Part shown: piece by piece, positions 23,639 to 34,619 of the stretch
How the letters are laid out: every line of letters starts with the position of its first letter
Position numbering within the stretch: the stretch's first letter is position 1
Assembly: GCA_029204225.1 (NCBI GenBank)
Contig: CM055097.1
Location: 64,358,152 to 64,420,151, forward strand
DNA length: 62,000 bases
Direction of reading: 5' to 3'
Source of the DNA: Diphasiastrum complanatum
Taxonomy: Eukaryota; Streptophyta; Lycopodiopsida; Lycopodiales; Lycopodiaceae
Translations under genes and position numbers: made by a program
Notes under the pieces: generated by a model
What the model was told of the DNA's origin: nothing
Database searches by the model: none
What the model saw: the letters and a program-made list of their open reading frames with translations, nothing else

Positions 23639-25792
23639 CTAAACATCATGCCAAGCCATGGATGCCATGGCATTTTGTGCACTTGAAGATACATCAATTA
23701 AAATATTAAGTGCATAAATAATGTTGTCAATGACAACTTGTCTTGCTTGATCCATATGATTGAGCCTAGATGGCTCCATCTTGATACTCAAGGTTCTTCT
23801 TGGAGTCCTCGGGTCTTGAGCTTGCTCCTCCACTTGACTTGACTCCAAAACATCAATGAATTGAATAATGTGTTGATCCAAAGGTGCTTCTTCAAGTTTA
23901 CAGATCTTCCACTCTTGAAAGGTCACATTTCCACCATTGACAAATTCTTTGGTTGAAAACAAGTAGATTCTACAATCTCTACTTGAAGAGCAAAACACTA
24001 CCATTATTCCCATCATTGAAATAGGATAATCTTTGGTCCTTACATTAGAATGATCATGCTCAAAGCATGTGGACCCAAAGATTTTCAATACAAATGATGT
24101 TTCATCTTTTATGACACTATTCAAACTATTACAAAAATAGTTATCCAATGAAATTGCTTTATCAACAACAAATGTAGATTTCAAAGCATCCCATTTCATT
24201 GTCTTGTCATACAAAGTAATAAACGCCATGAATCTTAAAGGTAAGAAACAAGTCACCTCATGTCTACTAATACTTTCCAAAAAGTATTCAAAGATAGTAG
24301 ACTCTCCAATGCTCACCACCCTTGCAAGATGCACACTTGAATGGACAATTTGCATGCAATTTGATGACTCGGACATTGTCATTGAGGACTCCCTTGGAAC
24401 TCTCATGCTTTGAGACTGATCCTCAAGATCTTCCTCCTTTTGATGCTCCTCCTCAATGCAAGCAAGATCACACTTTGCCAAGATCTCCTCTTGAGTGATC
24501 TCCTCCTTTGCCAAGCTCATTCTTTCAAAAGCAACACTAGCTTCCAACTTAAACAATCTTCCATGTTTAAATCCCTTTGCAATGCAAACATCATTTTTCA
24601 AGATGAAGCAAACACCATGCTTAAAGTGGACATCCAAACCACTTTCTAAGAGTAGACCAACACTAAGCATATTCTTGGTGATTGATGGTACATAAAGGAC
24701 ATTTTCTAGATCCATGCATTTTGAGGATTCTAGATACAAAGAGATGGTACCAACACCATCTATCCTACACTCTTCATCATTTGCTGGAAAGACAAACTTT
24801 TTAGCATCATTGAATGAGTGTAAGGTTGAGAAAAAGTCCTTTTCACAAGACACGTGGGAGCTAGCCCCACCGTCAATCCACCAATTGTCTCTTGAATTGC
24901 TATTGCTTGTTGGTGAGGATGTAGATGCCATCAAGAATACATCTACTTCATCCTCCTCCTCCTCCTTTGCAAGGTTTCCTTGTTTGTCCTCCTCCACTTG
25001 TGCTCTTAGCCTCTTGTGGCATTTAGATGCATAATGCCCCTTCTTTCCACAAAAGAAGCATTTTTGCTTTGACTTGTCCTTTGAGCTTGATGCATCATCC
25101 TCTTCTTTGGCCTCCTTTGGTTGCTTCTTTCCATTCGTCTTCTTTTTCTCATCACCATCCTGCAAAGACAAGGAACTCATCCTAGATTTTGCATGGAGCA
25201 TCCTACACTCTTCAGCCACTAATACACTGTGAAGTTTTTCTATAGTTGGCAAAGTGTCTTGGATGGCAAAACTTTGGACCAAATTTGCAAAGTCATCTCC
25301 TAGACCATTAAGGACAATTTGTACAAGCTCTCCATCATGAATCTTCTCTCCAATGGAAGCCAACTCCCTATTTAGAGACTTGATTCTGAGTACATAATCC
25401 TGTGCACTCTCCTCACTTCTCCTCATGCTTTGCAAAATTTGATTTCTAAGCATAAGAACTCTAGAAGTGTTTCTAGACTCATAGATTGATTTTAAAAACT
25501 CCCAAGCCTCTTTAGCATTAGTACAAGCTGATACTTCTCTCAACAAATCATTGCTCACATTCATCTTCACACAATGAAGTGCAAGCCTATATCTCTTCTT
25601 GTATCTAGCTAACTCCTGTGCACCTAGAGGTTCATCTTCATCTTCAATCAAGAACTCATAAAGGTCTTGGAGCACTAAGAGTGACTCCATTCTAACCTTC
25701 CAAATAGCATAATTTGTAGAATTCAACCTCTCACTAGCTTCTAGAAGGTATGCTCCAGCAGATCCCATCTTACTAGTGACTTCTACAAACAA
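23639..25792 (-). CDS. Gag-protease fusion protein with integrase-tail remnant, 717 aa
   Basis: Residues 20-215 are a copia gag domain (STNYAIWKVRMESLL, VLMLRNQILQSM). A CCHC zinc knuckle lies at 245-258 (CFFCGKKGHYASKC) and the protease at about 303-375 has WWIDGGASSH, where the usual D-S/T-G is D-G-G. LYVPSITKNMLSVG follows. After about residue 415 the GAG-pre-integrase HHCC motif and the DDE integrase core are absent. Residues around 540-620 match the stretch linking integrase to RT (KIFGSTCFEHDHS, GGNVTFQEW). RT and RNase H are missing. The frame stays open across the deletions. Gag could form particles and package its RNA. A second possible start is M9. The start at 25792 lies about 770 bp inside the primer-binding site. 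Confidence 0.85.
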   Translation of the reverse strand: MFVEVTSKMGSAGAYLLEASERLNSTNYAIWKVRMESLLVLQDLYEFLIEDEDEPLGAQELARYKKRYRLALHCVKMNVSNDLLREVSACTNAKEAWEFLKSIYESRNTSRVLMLRNQILQSMRRSEESAQDYVLRIKSLNRELASIGEKIHDGELVQIVLNGLGDDFANLVQSFAIQDTLPTIEKLHSVLVAEECRMLHAKSRMSSLSLQDGDEKKKTNGKKQPKEAKEEDDASSSKDKSKQKCFFCGKKGHYASKCHKRLRAQVEEDKQGNLAKEEEEDEVDVFLMASTSSPTSNSNSRDNWWIDGGASSHVSCEKDFFSTLHSFNDAKKFVFPANDEECRIDGVGTISLYLESSKCMDLENVLYVPSITKNMLSVGLLLESGLDVHFKHGVCFILKNDVCIAKGFKHGRLFKLEASVAFERMSLAKEEITQEEILAKCDLACIEEEHQKEEDLEDQSQSMRVPRESSMTMSESSNCMQIVHSSVHLARVVSIGESTIFEYFLESISRHEVTCFLPLRFMAFITLYDKTMKWDALKSTFVVDKAISLDNYFCNSLNSVIKDETSFVLKIFGSTCFEHDHSNVRTKDYPISMMGIMVVFCSSSRDCRIYLFSTKEFVNGGNVTFQEWKICKLEEAPLDQHIIQFIDVLESSQVEEQAQDPRTPRRTLSIKMEPSRLNHMDQARQVVIDNIIYALNILIDVSSSAQNAMASMAWHDV

Positions 25793-26575
25793 GAAATAGA
25801 TTTGATTGACTTGAAACTCACAAAGGTCTCACACTTGCAGTGTTTCACTCAAATTTGATTTCTAATCCAACAAATGGACTTATAATCACAGTTCTATCAC
25901 TCCCTCACAAAGCTGAAATGAAGATAAGATGAAGTGAAAACTACTTTCAAACAAATCTTGCCAAGAAATGGATTTGATTGTCTCTAGAAACTCACTAAGG
26001 TCTCTCTCTTGTAGTTTTTCACTCAAATTAGATTTCTAATCCAACAAATGGACTTATAATATCAGTTCTAGCACTCCCTCACAAAGTTGGAATGAAGATA
26101 AGATGATGTCAAATCTACTTACAATCAAATCTTGCCAAATTTGGCTATTTTTGGACCAAAAAAAATGATTTAATCTCTTTCTTCCTTCTTGGTGTACTTT
26201 CAAGACCTGTTTTTAACCTTAATAGGACTTGAACTCAGCCTAGATTAATTAGATTCCATGAAACAAATTCAAATCTAATCAATGGCAAATGATCTTGGTA
26301 GATTATTCTAGGATCTCCACCAAAAATTACACCAATAGCTCACAAATTGAATTTTTTTGGATCAAATGAATACCATGCATTAAATGCAGGTTCAGAGGTG
26401 CCCACACATGTGGACAATACGGATTTGGACCCCTACCAAGTTTGGGATCAAATCTCCTCACCAAAATCAAGATTCTAGCTTGCCTTTTCAATACTAGTTT
26501 TTAGCACCAAAACTTGCTAAAAATGGATTTGCATTAGATCAATGGCTTATGCTCTTGTACTTGGCTCTGATACCA

Positions 26576-27276
26576 TGTGAAAGTACTGTACTTTAGAACC
26601 ATAAATGGATCTACAAAAGATCCACAAGAGTGATTGGATGCTTGCTTAACAATCTATAAAAAAACTAGACACAAAAAAATTGATCTAGATTGGCAATTTG
26701 ACAAACAACAAGCATTAACAATCAAAAGCATTGATAAACATTGAAATCCGAGCCCACACGTGTGTACTACAGGCTGTAGTACGGCCTTCAACCTGAGAAA
26801 CAAGTAGAAATTGATTCGGTTTCATTTGGATCACAAAAACTCAATGGACATAGTGAACTAGCTTGAGATTGCCAATGAGCTCCAAAAATTTTCTTTCTTC
26901 TCACTATGGAGAGAGGGAATACATAGCAAATTCGACTTCCTTCTTGAAGTTAGGTGGATTTCCAGCATGTAATAAGGAAGTTAACTCACTCTCCTTGACC
27001 TAAAATGAAACCCTAGTCTATTTCCTAGAGTTATGCTTGGTAGGTAGCTAGTTGGTCAAATTTTCACCTTAAACTTAGGTGTAGGTCCTATAAAGTAGGG
27101 ATGACCACCAAATAGACATGACCAACTCTCTTGACTTGACCTAACCTACATTAGGATGGGTTTCTCATGTGGCATCATGGCCTCACATGTGTGGGACCCA
27201 CTTGTGTACACAATTTACACTATTCTACATGGTTTTTTATCAAGCTAGATTTGCCAATTTTTGGCAATTCTTCACA
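26576..27276 (-). repeat. 5' LTR of the copia-derived element
   Basis: 701 bp, the promoter-bearing LTR in the element's sense. It is preceded on the plus strand by the tRNA-iMet primer-binding complement GGCTCTGATACCA. Confidence 0.95.
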
Positions 27277-30200
27277 ATCGGGATGGACTACAAGCAATAT
27301 CATGCATGTCCAAAAGATTGTATTTTATATCGAGGAAGGTACGAATCACTCAAGAAATGTCCCATTTGTGATACTCCTTGATATAGAAATGATTTGCAAG
27401 GGGCAACCATTCCGTGCAAAGTTTTACGACATTTTCCAGTAATTCCACGATTGCAACATTTATTTCGTTGTAAATCTCTTGCACAACTTATGGATTGACA
27501 TGCACACCATACCTCTATGGATGAGATGATGAGGGTACCTTCACATTCACATGCATGGAAACACATCAACAAAGAGTATCCAAGCTTTGACAATGAGTCA
27601 AGAAATGTGAGATTTGGTCTTGCAACAGATGATGTGAACCCTTTGGTGTACGAACAACTACGTGGTCCATTTGGCCTGTTTGCTTGGTAAATTATAATAT
27701 TCCTCCTTGGTTGAGTACAAAAAAGAAAAACATTATGTTGACACTTCTAATTCCTGGCCAACGCAAGGTTAAGAACATGGATGTGTGGAAGATTTGTGGA
27801 AGGGGATAAAAGCATATGACATTTCGCGCCCCTTACATGAGAGAGAGTTTACACTACATGCCATTGTAATGTGGACAATGCATGACTATCCAGGATTAGG
27901 TGAATGCTCAAGTAATCATTCAAACAATGTCTATCTTGTGTACATAGGAGTTTGTTTACAGTTACATACAACTAGTAATTCCTGACATTTACATTATATA
28001 CTACAATGACTATAATTATTCTTTGACATATACTTTTTTTAATAGTGAGATAATATCCATTTGTTGGGCAGGCTTTCAAACAGCTGAAAAAAATGTTTGT
28101 TTTTTGCGTGGGCCAAATTTTGTGGGAAGATACTCTTATAGTCTCAAAAAAGTGGTTTATGAAAATCATCGTAAATACTTGCATGAAGGCCATCCATTCA
28201 GAGACACTCATAGAAGAGGTTTTGGAGGAAGAGTTGAGAGAGAGATGCCTCCAAAGAAGATGTCTGTGAAAGATTGACGAAAACTATGGGAGGAATCTCA
28301 AGCAAAGCCAATCGATGGTATGAAAAGATTATCTATATTTCATCGTTTGGAATATTGGAATAACCTTTTGATTAATCATCTACTTGATCCCATGCACATA
28401 TATAAAAATGTGGGTGAATCTATTTGGAAACACTTGATTGGTGAAAAAGATACCATTGCAAGGCACGATCTAAAAAAATGAAACACCAAAAAAGAATATT
28501 GGATAAAGGATGGTGAAGATCATGCTCCAAAAGTACCTTGGACATTCACTAAGGATGAACTTAACCATGTGCGCTCCATTATTCATGACATTAGTTTTGC
28601 CCATTCTTTACGTTCATCATTCACAGTGGATGGAAAGTTGCAAGGTCTCAAATCTCATGATTGGCTAAAGATGATTCAATTCATTTATCCATTGTCAATT
28701 CGTGGGTGCTTGTCAAAAGATATTTGTGAGACCATATACAAACAATCAATCATTGTCAGGTATTTACATGCACTTGGTGCATTTTTTAATGTAGTATTTA
28801 TTGATTGGAAATTCAAATAGACATAAAATGGATTGAATATGTTGCAGATGGATGTGTTCAAAAGAAATTCGTGAGCTGGATCTTTGCAAGAGACACGAGG
28901 ATATGGTGGAGATTGTGTGCATGTTTGAGAGATATGTTCCGACTTCCATCATGGACTCACAAGTGCATTTATTGGTGCACTTGGTTGAAAAAGTTTTCTA
29001 TTGCTGGTCCAGTGCACACTAGGTATAAGTGCATAAATTTTCTTTTGCATGTGTATTTAAACTAAATCAATTGATACATGAACTCATTAAATAAAACACT
29101 TATTTTTAACCATTTGTGACTTTTTAGGTGGATGTTTTTTATGGAAAGCTACATGAAAGTCTTAAAAGATTTTGTGCATCAAAAGGCAAGGCCTGAAGGG
29201 AGCATGAATCTCTCTTTTATGTTACTGAAATTTTGCACCAACTACATCCATCTGCTCCACTATTGTGGCGTGATGAGGAAGTCGAAGAGGTAACTAGTGA
29301 AAAACCTCAAGGGATGGGAAAGGTCCATAGGTTGGCACCCTTCCAACGAGAAATTTTTTTTACATTCATGCTTTATAATTGTGGAGTTATGGATAAATTT
29401 TTAGACCTATATGAAGAAGAGAAAAAAGAGAGGCCCTTGTCTAGAAAGCACCAACGACAGAATAGAGGTAGACACATGGCCTCAAATTCATATGATCTTG
29501 AGCCATTGCCCAAGCAATGCACTATAGAGTGGATGCACACTACAAAAAGCAACAAAAGAGGGACAAAAAATATCAAACACAAAATGAGACTTTGCAAGAG
29601 GATGTGAATGTAAGATATTATTCTTTAGATACTTTATTATTAGAACATTCTTGTATATAACAAATTCATGTTTGTCATGTGGCAGTGCAAAATGTATAAG
29701 GCTATGTGGGTTTTTGATTTCCACTTTCGTGTTGAAAGGGTTGATAACAAAAGACGCACACACGATTGTGGTGTAATAGCATCTTTCCAACAAGAAAGTC
29801 AAAGCAATGCACGAGATCGGAATCCCATATCAAGAGACATAGAATATGTAGGAACTATACAAAATATTTATGATGTGTCATTTGGTGAAAGTGGACACTA
29901 TTTTTTATTTGATGTGAAATGGTTCAATGTAGTTTGTAGAGGGCCAAATGCAACCGTAAAATCGGATCCAAGTGAATTTTTTGCAATTGATTCATAAAAA
30001 ACATTGAGCATGAAATCCTTTGATATATTGGTGTTGCCTCGTCACTATGAGCAGGTGCACATGCTATGCTATCACGTTTTTCATTTTATTGCAAGTGACT
30101 TCAGTATTTGAGTTTTTGATATGTTTTAAAATAGTGATTTTTGTAGGTGTTTTTTTTCAACCAGATCGACTAAACAAGATATGGTGGTTTGTAGCTCAAG

Positions 30201-30475
30201 TTGAACCATGTTCACGACGAGTATTTGAGATTGCAAATGTTGAAAATGAAATGGAAAACCTTCATTTTAACTATGAGATTGAACTACCTAGAGATGTAGT
30301 AAATCGTCAAACCATACTTGAAGCACCCACTTCCATAGATGTTGAGAATAGAAATTCTAATAGTCAGGATGATGAAATAATTTTTAAAAGTGAGAGTGAT
30401 GATGAAAATAATCTAAGAGGAGATGAATTGCAAGATGCTGTCACTAATGAAATTGATTCTTGTAATTCTGAATAA
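27277..30475 (+). pseudogene. CACTA tnp2 transposase core, DUF4218 and DUF4216 regions (decayed)
   Basis: After the target duplication the frame reads GMDYKQYHACPKDCILY and CPICDTP, the zinc-ribbon-like start of tnp2. Then come HAWKHINKEYPSFDNESRNV and FGLATDDVNP (about 27540-27650), LTLLIPGQ (27740), LHAIVMWTMHDYPGLGE (27860), HRLEYWNNLLINHLLDPMH (28340) and a DUF4218-like block 28530-29220 (APKVPWTFTKDEL, GLKSHDW, IAGPVHTRW). A DUF4216-like block lies at 29690-30000 (HDCGVIASF, YDVSFGESGHYFLFDVKWF). The end at 30160-30475 has DRLNKIWWFVAQVEP and an acidic tail. Frameshifts and stops occur throughout the first half. The domain order is that of plant CACTA/En-Spm transposases, and the gene is inactive. 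Confidence 0.85.
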
Positions 30476-30639
30476 AAATTGATCATTGCAATTCTAAATG
30501 AAATTGATTCTTGCAATGCTTTCAAATGATTGTTATTTAGCCAAAATAGAATCTCATTTATGATCAAGTAAGTGAAAAGAATAGACATAGTTTGACTTCA
30601 ATCCCATTTTTTGGAGATAATGTCGGTGAAAATAGATGT

Positions 30640-31120
30640 ACGACTTCATGTTCCAAAAAAAATTCTCATTTTTTAAAAAATGTTGCAAAGGTAGTAAATC
30701 ACTAAAAGCATGTGAGTTAATGAAATCACCACCACAAACTATGACAAAATCAAATGTTTCATCATAGCCAATCTCCTTGAATGAGCATATCCCTTGGCAA
30801 CTAGTCTTGTTTTATAATTGTTCACACTACCATCTTGATAAAGCTTGATCTTAAAAACCCATTTGCAAATAGTAACATTTTGTATCTTTGATGGAGGATC
30901 AATAATTTTACAAGTATCTCAAACAATGCATCATATACTCACTTTTCATTGCATCAAATCACTCTTTTGTTGGTATAGTTTCATTCACACTGGAAGGAAC
31001 ATCATCAAACTTAAGGTAGTAATAAGGGCAATAAAAATTAAACAATCATCAACTTATAATTGCTTTTCTCTTCCTTGTATTTGAACCTTGATGGTTGCAT
31101 TTGGGCTCTGATACCATGAT
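30640..31120 (-). pseudogene. Copia RT fragment next to a primer-binding site
   Basis: On the minus strand, about 30870-30730 encodes KIKLYQDGSVNNYKTRLVAK, the entry of copia RT, followed by a broken frame. At about 31104-31117 the plus strand reads GGGCTCTGATACCA, the complement of a tRNA-iMet primer-binding site, and LTR-like DNA starts at 31118. Gag, protease and integrase, which should lie between, are missing, so this is an internally deleted element. Confidence 0.6.
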
Positions 31121-31782
31121 AAAATCAAAGGTTATGAACCTCATTTGGATACTAAAACATTGAAAAAGCATCAAAGGTTTCACTTATATCTAATAGATAG
31201 AAAACTAGCACACAATTCAACCTATTTTGCATCTAATTGGCAAGAGCTTTTGAGCACCACAATAAAACTAGAAATAATTAATCTTCACATCTTGTCACAC
31301 GTGAAAAGTTTAATACTTTGTTCAGATTCAGATCTATTCATTAGACACAAAAAATATCACATTCATCAATCATCAATTCCTCAAATCACCATCTCTTGAT
31401 AATCTCTCAAAGTATGTACAAAATGAGCTCTCAATCCATACCAAATGATCTCGGATATGAGATTAGGGAGTGCCATTAGGGTAGGCCCTAAACCGTCGGT
31501 TATTCATGCATAATTACTCTCTTGGTAGCTCGAGTCAACTGTCTTACAAAAGTAAGTGCCGACCTCATAAAAAATCCCAATCATCTAGGAACATCATCAT
31601 ATAATTCACTTTAGAATATTTATTTAACTAATTCCATTTCATTATCAACATGCAAAAAAAAAAAATCTCAAATATAATTCACTTTAGAAAAAGAAAAAAA
31701 ACCTCATCATAACATAATTCACTTTAGAAATATATTTATTTAACTAATTTCATGTCATCATTAACATGCCAAAAAAAAAATT

Positions 31783-32115
31783 GCGTGGATAATCCACGCA
31801 GAAGATATCCACACGTGGATATCTTTAACGTCCGGTCCGGTCCGGTGAACAAACTGAAATCTGTGTGGATATATCCACGCGAAAATTGCCTTCCGGCGCT
31901 GCCAAGCTTCCCAAACAGTTGCCGAAATTTTCAAAATTCAATTTGGCGTGGATAATCCATGCGCATAAATTTTTCGACGCTGTGTCAGAAAAACACCGGT
32001 AGACTGGCCGGAGGTGTGCTCAAAAACTTTTTGGCATGGATAATCCACGCGTGGATGTTCCACGCAAACAAAATTTTGAAAAATCGACTAAGTGTCAGGT
32101 GTGCGTGGATAAACA
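31783..32115. repeat. Cluster of GCGTGGATA palindromic motifs (copy 3)
   Basis: Includes GCGTGGATAATCCACGC (31783), ACACGTGGATATC, GTGTGGATATATCCACGC, GGCGTGGATAATCCATGC and ACGCGTGGATGTTCCACGC. This is the same motif as at 16.2 and 18.5 kb, here beyond the 3' end of tnp2. It probably marks the other subterminal region of the CACTA-like element (inference). I could not find clear CACTA termini. Confidence 0.6.
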
Positions 32116-32439
32116 CAGAGCTTTCTAGTTGTGCCCTATGCACTGGAGCTACATGAGCAAGCTCGGATCTCATGTAAGCCATGGTGTCTCATACCACCAT
32201 GCCTTACCCTCGACCCTCGCCTACCTCCTGAGGCCTAGATACTCGTCCTAACATGACCACCGGTGAAAGAGCTCTTCATTCTCCAGGAGATAATGAATGC
32301 CAAGCTCATGGAGATCCACCTCTATATACATAGTCCAGGTGGGTCATCTCCCTCCACAGGAGTCACGCATGACCAACGACACGCAGCAGTTGTGCACACT
32401 GACACGGGTCCATAACAACAAATTACCGCACGCCAATAA

Positions 32440-33063
32440 TGTTGGATTATTCTCCTTCTTACCAATCGACTAATCAGTTTTAATCTTCATCCATTGATAA
32501 TTCAGTTTTGCGGATTTTCCCGTGTCTTTACACAATTTGCAGTTTTACAAGTGTTTTTACACAGTCTGTAGAAATACACGGAGTTGACAATAGTGTCGCC
32601 TTTTGCGCCTGTCAGAAATCCCGTTGAAAAATGCAGTGTCTCCTTTTTCGCATTTTTCGCCTGACAGAAATCTCGTGTAAAATCAGTGTCGCATTTTTTG
32701 ATTTTTCCAAAAAGCCTCAAATGTTAAAGGAATGACTCTGGCAAAGTGTGGGACAACCCCAAATGGGATTTAAGGACACCTTCGTCTTTTTCGCGAAAAA
32801 CCCGGCAATGTCACCTGTGGCTGCTTTAGTTCATTTCTGCAGAGCTACAGTTTTGGTTCCTTTATGCAGACAGAACATTTACGGCCAACTTCACCGCTTA
32901 TCAGCAATCAATGACAAGGATCGGATGGATGCCAACGGATCACCAGCCAACTGGCGATCGCAATTGACGATTTAATTTCTTAGTATAAATAGCTGTTCAT
33001 ATTCATGCAGTTTCATCATCTTAAAATCAGATTATCAAAATTATCAGAAGTTTTTGAATAGTT

Positions 33064-33104
<41 letters not shown>

Positions 33105-33460
33105 CTATGAGCTTGAACACTCCTGAACATTCTAACTCACTTTTTAGAGTTGTTTTAGATATTGCTATTGTGCTACTGCTTATTAGCATTGCGAATTAAT
33201 TCAGACTATCATTTTAGCCGTTCAAAGATAGCATAGAGTACACGGCTTCAATCTACAACTTATTGTACTCATTTACTTCTGTTTCGTTTTGAATCAATAT
33301 TATCCTTTATTCCGTTCAGTTTCGTCTCAGAATGTGTGTGTTTTCTGGAGTTCTTCGCGACTAATTATTTGTCTGATAATTTTCGATGTTTAACTGTTTG
33401 GTTACGTAATTACTGTAGTACTGACGATTCCAAAGTTAGTTACTATAAGATCAAACGTGA
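32440..33460 (+). repeat. LTR-like segment (family shared with 54105-54898)
   Basis: Begins TGTTGGATTATT and contains a TATA region AGTATAAATAGCTG (about 32981), both as in the LTR at 54105. The later part is also similar (ATTC/CGTTCAGT, TCAGAATG). A (CT)n run lies at 33066-33100, downstream of the TATA. The right end is uncertain and no primer-binding site is evident. Confidence 0.5.
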
Positions 33461-33478
33461 TGGAGTTCTCTTTCCATC

Positions 33479-34290
33479 TTGGAGGTGAACCCAGTTCATT
33501 GTATCATGTTTCCTGAGGATGGGACAGAGCCAGCTACAAAGGAGGAGGATATCATGGCGCAGATTTACAAGGATATCCAAGGCAAGGCGGTCCGGCACAG
33601 ACGAGTTACTAGAGAGGCCCCCAGGGCCCCCCGCAGCACAGTTGCATCCGACCATGATGCTCTTAACGACACACCTCTGACAGAGTCTACTATGCCTACT
33701 CAGGTAATGAAAATATTTGGTTCAAGTTGTAATCACAAATCAAGTTCTTGTTTTGCTTATGTGTTCTCTGAGTGTGTTGGCTTTGTGAATGGAACCGACA
33801 TTGTGTCCTCGATGTGGAGGAGGATCAGCATGCGCGCACATCGAAGGATGTAGACCATGGGCAGGAGGCAACAGCTAACTTTGACTTCACACACATTTTC
33901 CCTACCCCTCCTAGGCCCCGGCATGTCGATCCAGATGCAGAGACCCAGGCAGAGCCAAAGATGACGAGAAATTGGACTGCCTAATGGAGACCACGTTGAG
34001 CACGGAGGGATTTTTTTATGGCAAGTCCACTCGCAGTGTACGAGCCAAGGGTACTGGCAGATCTAGCAGTAAGCCCAACCTAGCCGATCTGTATGTGCGA
34101 TTCGATCAAGAGCCAGGAGCATGTGCCCCCAATATGTCTACCGCCCCACCGATAACTAGGGGTAGGGTAGGGGCAGATCTAGAGGGTCAGGCGTTGGATC
34201 TAGCCAGGCCATGAGTCAGTCTGCTAGAGCTAGAGGCAGAGGCAGGTCTGGGCGGCTCGTAGCCCCCTCACGAACATTACAGAGAGTCTC
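33479..34290 (+). other. Coding-like, GC-richer stretch of unknown nature
   Basis: Open pieces 33479-33700, 33800-33983 and 33972-34214 use codons unlike the AT-rich surroundings. The last part, to about 34290, is Arg/Gly-rich (ARGRGRSGRL). A donor-like CAGGTAATG at about 33700 could join the first two pieces. I recognise no family. It follows the LTR-like segment, so it may be a retrotransposon gag or a captured gene fragment. Confidence 0.3.
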
Positions 34291-34619
34291 GTCTTAGCCT
34301 CAAATGATGTCTCATAGGATTTATTTTTATAGTACTATTTTATCATAAATTTCATGGTTTTGTTGATAAATTTATAGTAGTGGGTCAGATCATATTTTAA
34401 ATGCAAAATTTAGCCGAGCACAATAGATTGTTCTTATTGACACAAATTTTCAGGTTAATTTTACTCCATTCCCAACACTTCTAGTTAATTTCAAATTATT
34501 GTAGTTAATTGTCTGTTCTTTAGTATTCTGTTTATTGTAGTTAATTTTCTGTTTTTTTAGTTAAGTAGCTGCATTTTATATCAAATAAATCCTCTGTAAA
34601 AAAACGTATTTTTTTTTTT

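Larger units (their letters stand above)
22728..27276 (-). mobile_element. Young copia-derived LTR element with gag but no working pol, inserted in tnp2
   Basis: A complete 4549-bp element: two 701-bp LTRs, minus orientation, flanked by the 5-bp target duplication ATCGG (22723-22727 and 27277-27281). LTR ends are TGTGAA...TTCACA. The primer-binding site next to the 5' LTR (26563-26575) reads TGGTATCAGAGCC on the minus strand, complementary to initiator tRNA-Met. A purine tract (GAGGAGGAG) abuts the 3' LTR near 23429-23437. I count six differences between the LTRs (about 99.1% identical), so insertion is recent. The interior codes for one 717-residue protein lacking an integrase core, RT and RNase H. 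It therefore needs enzymes from another element. Confidence 0.93.
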
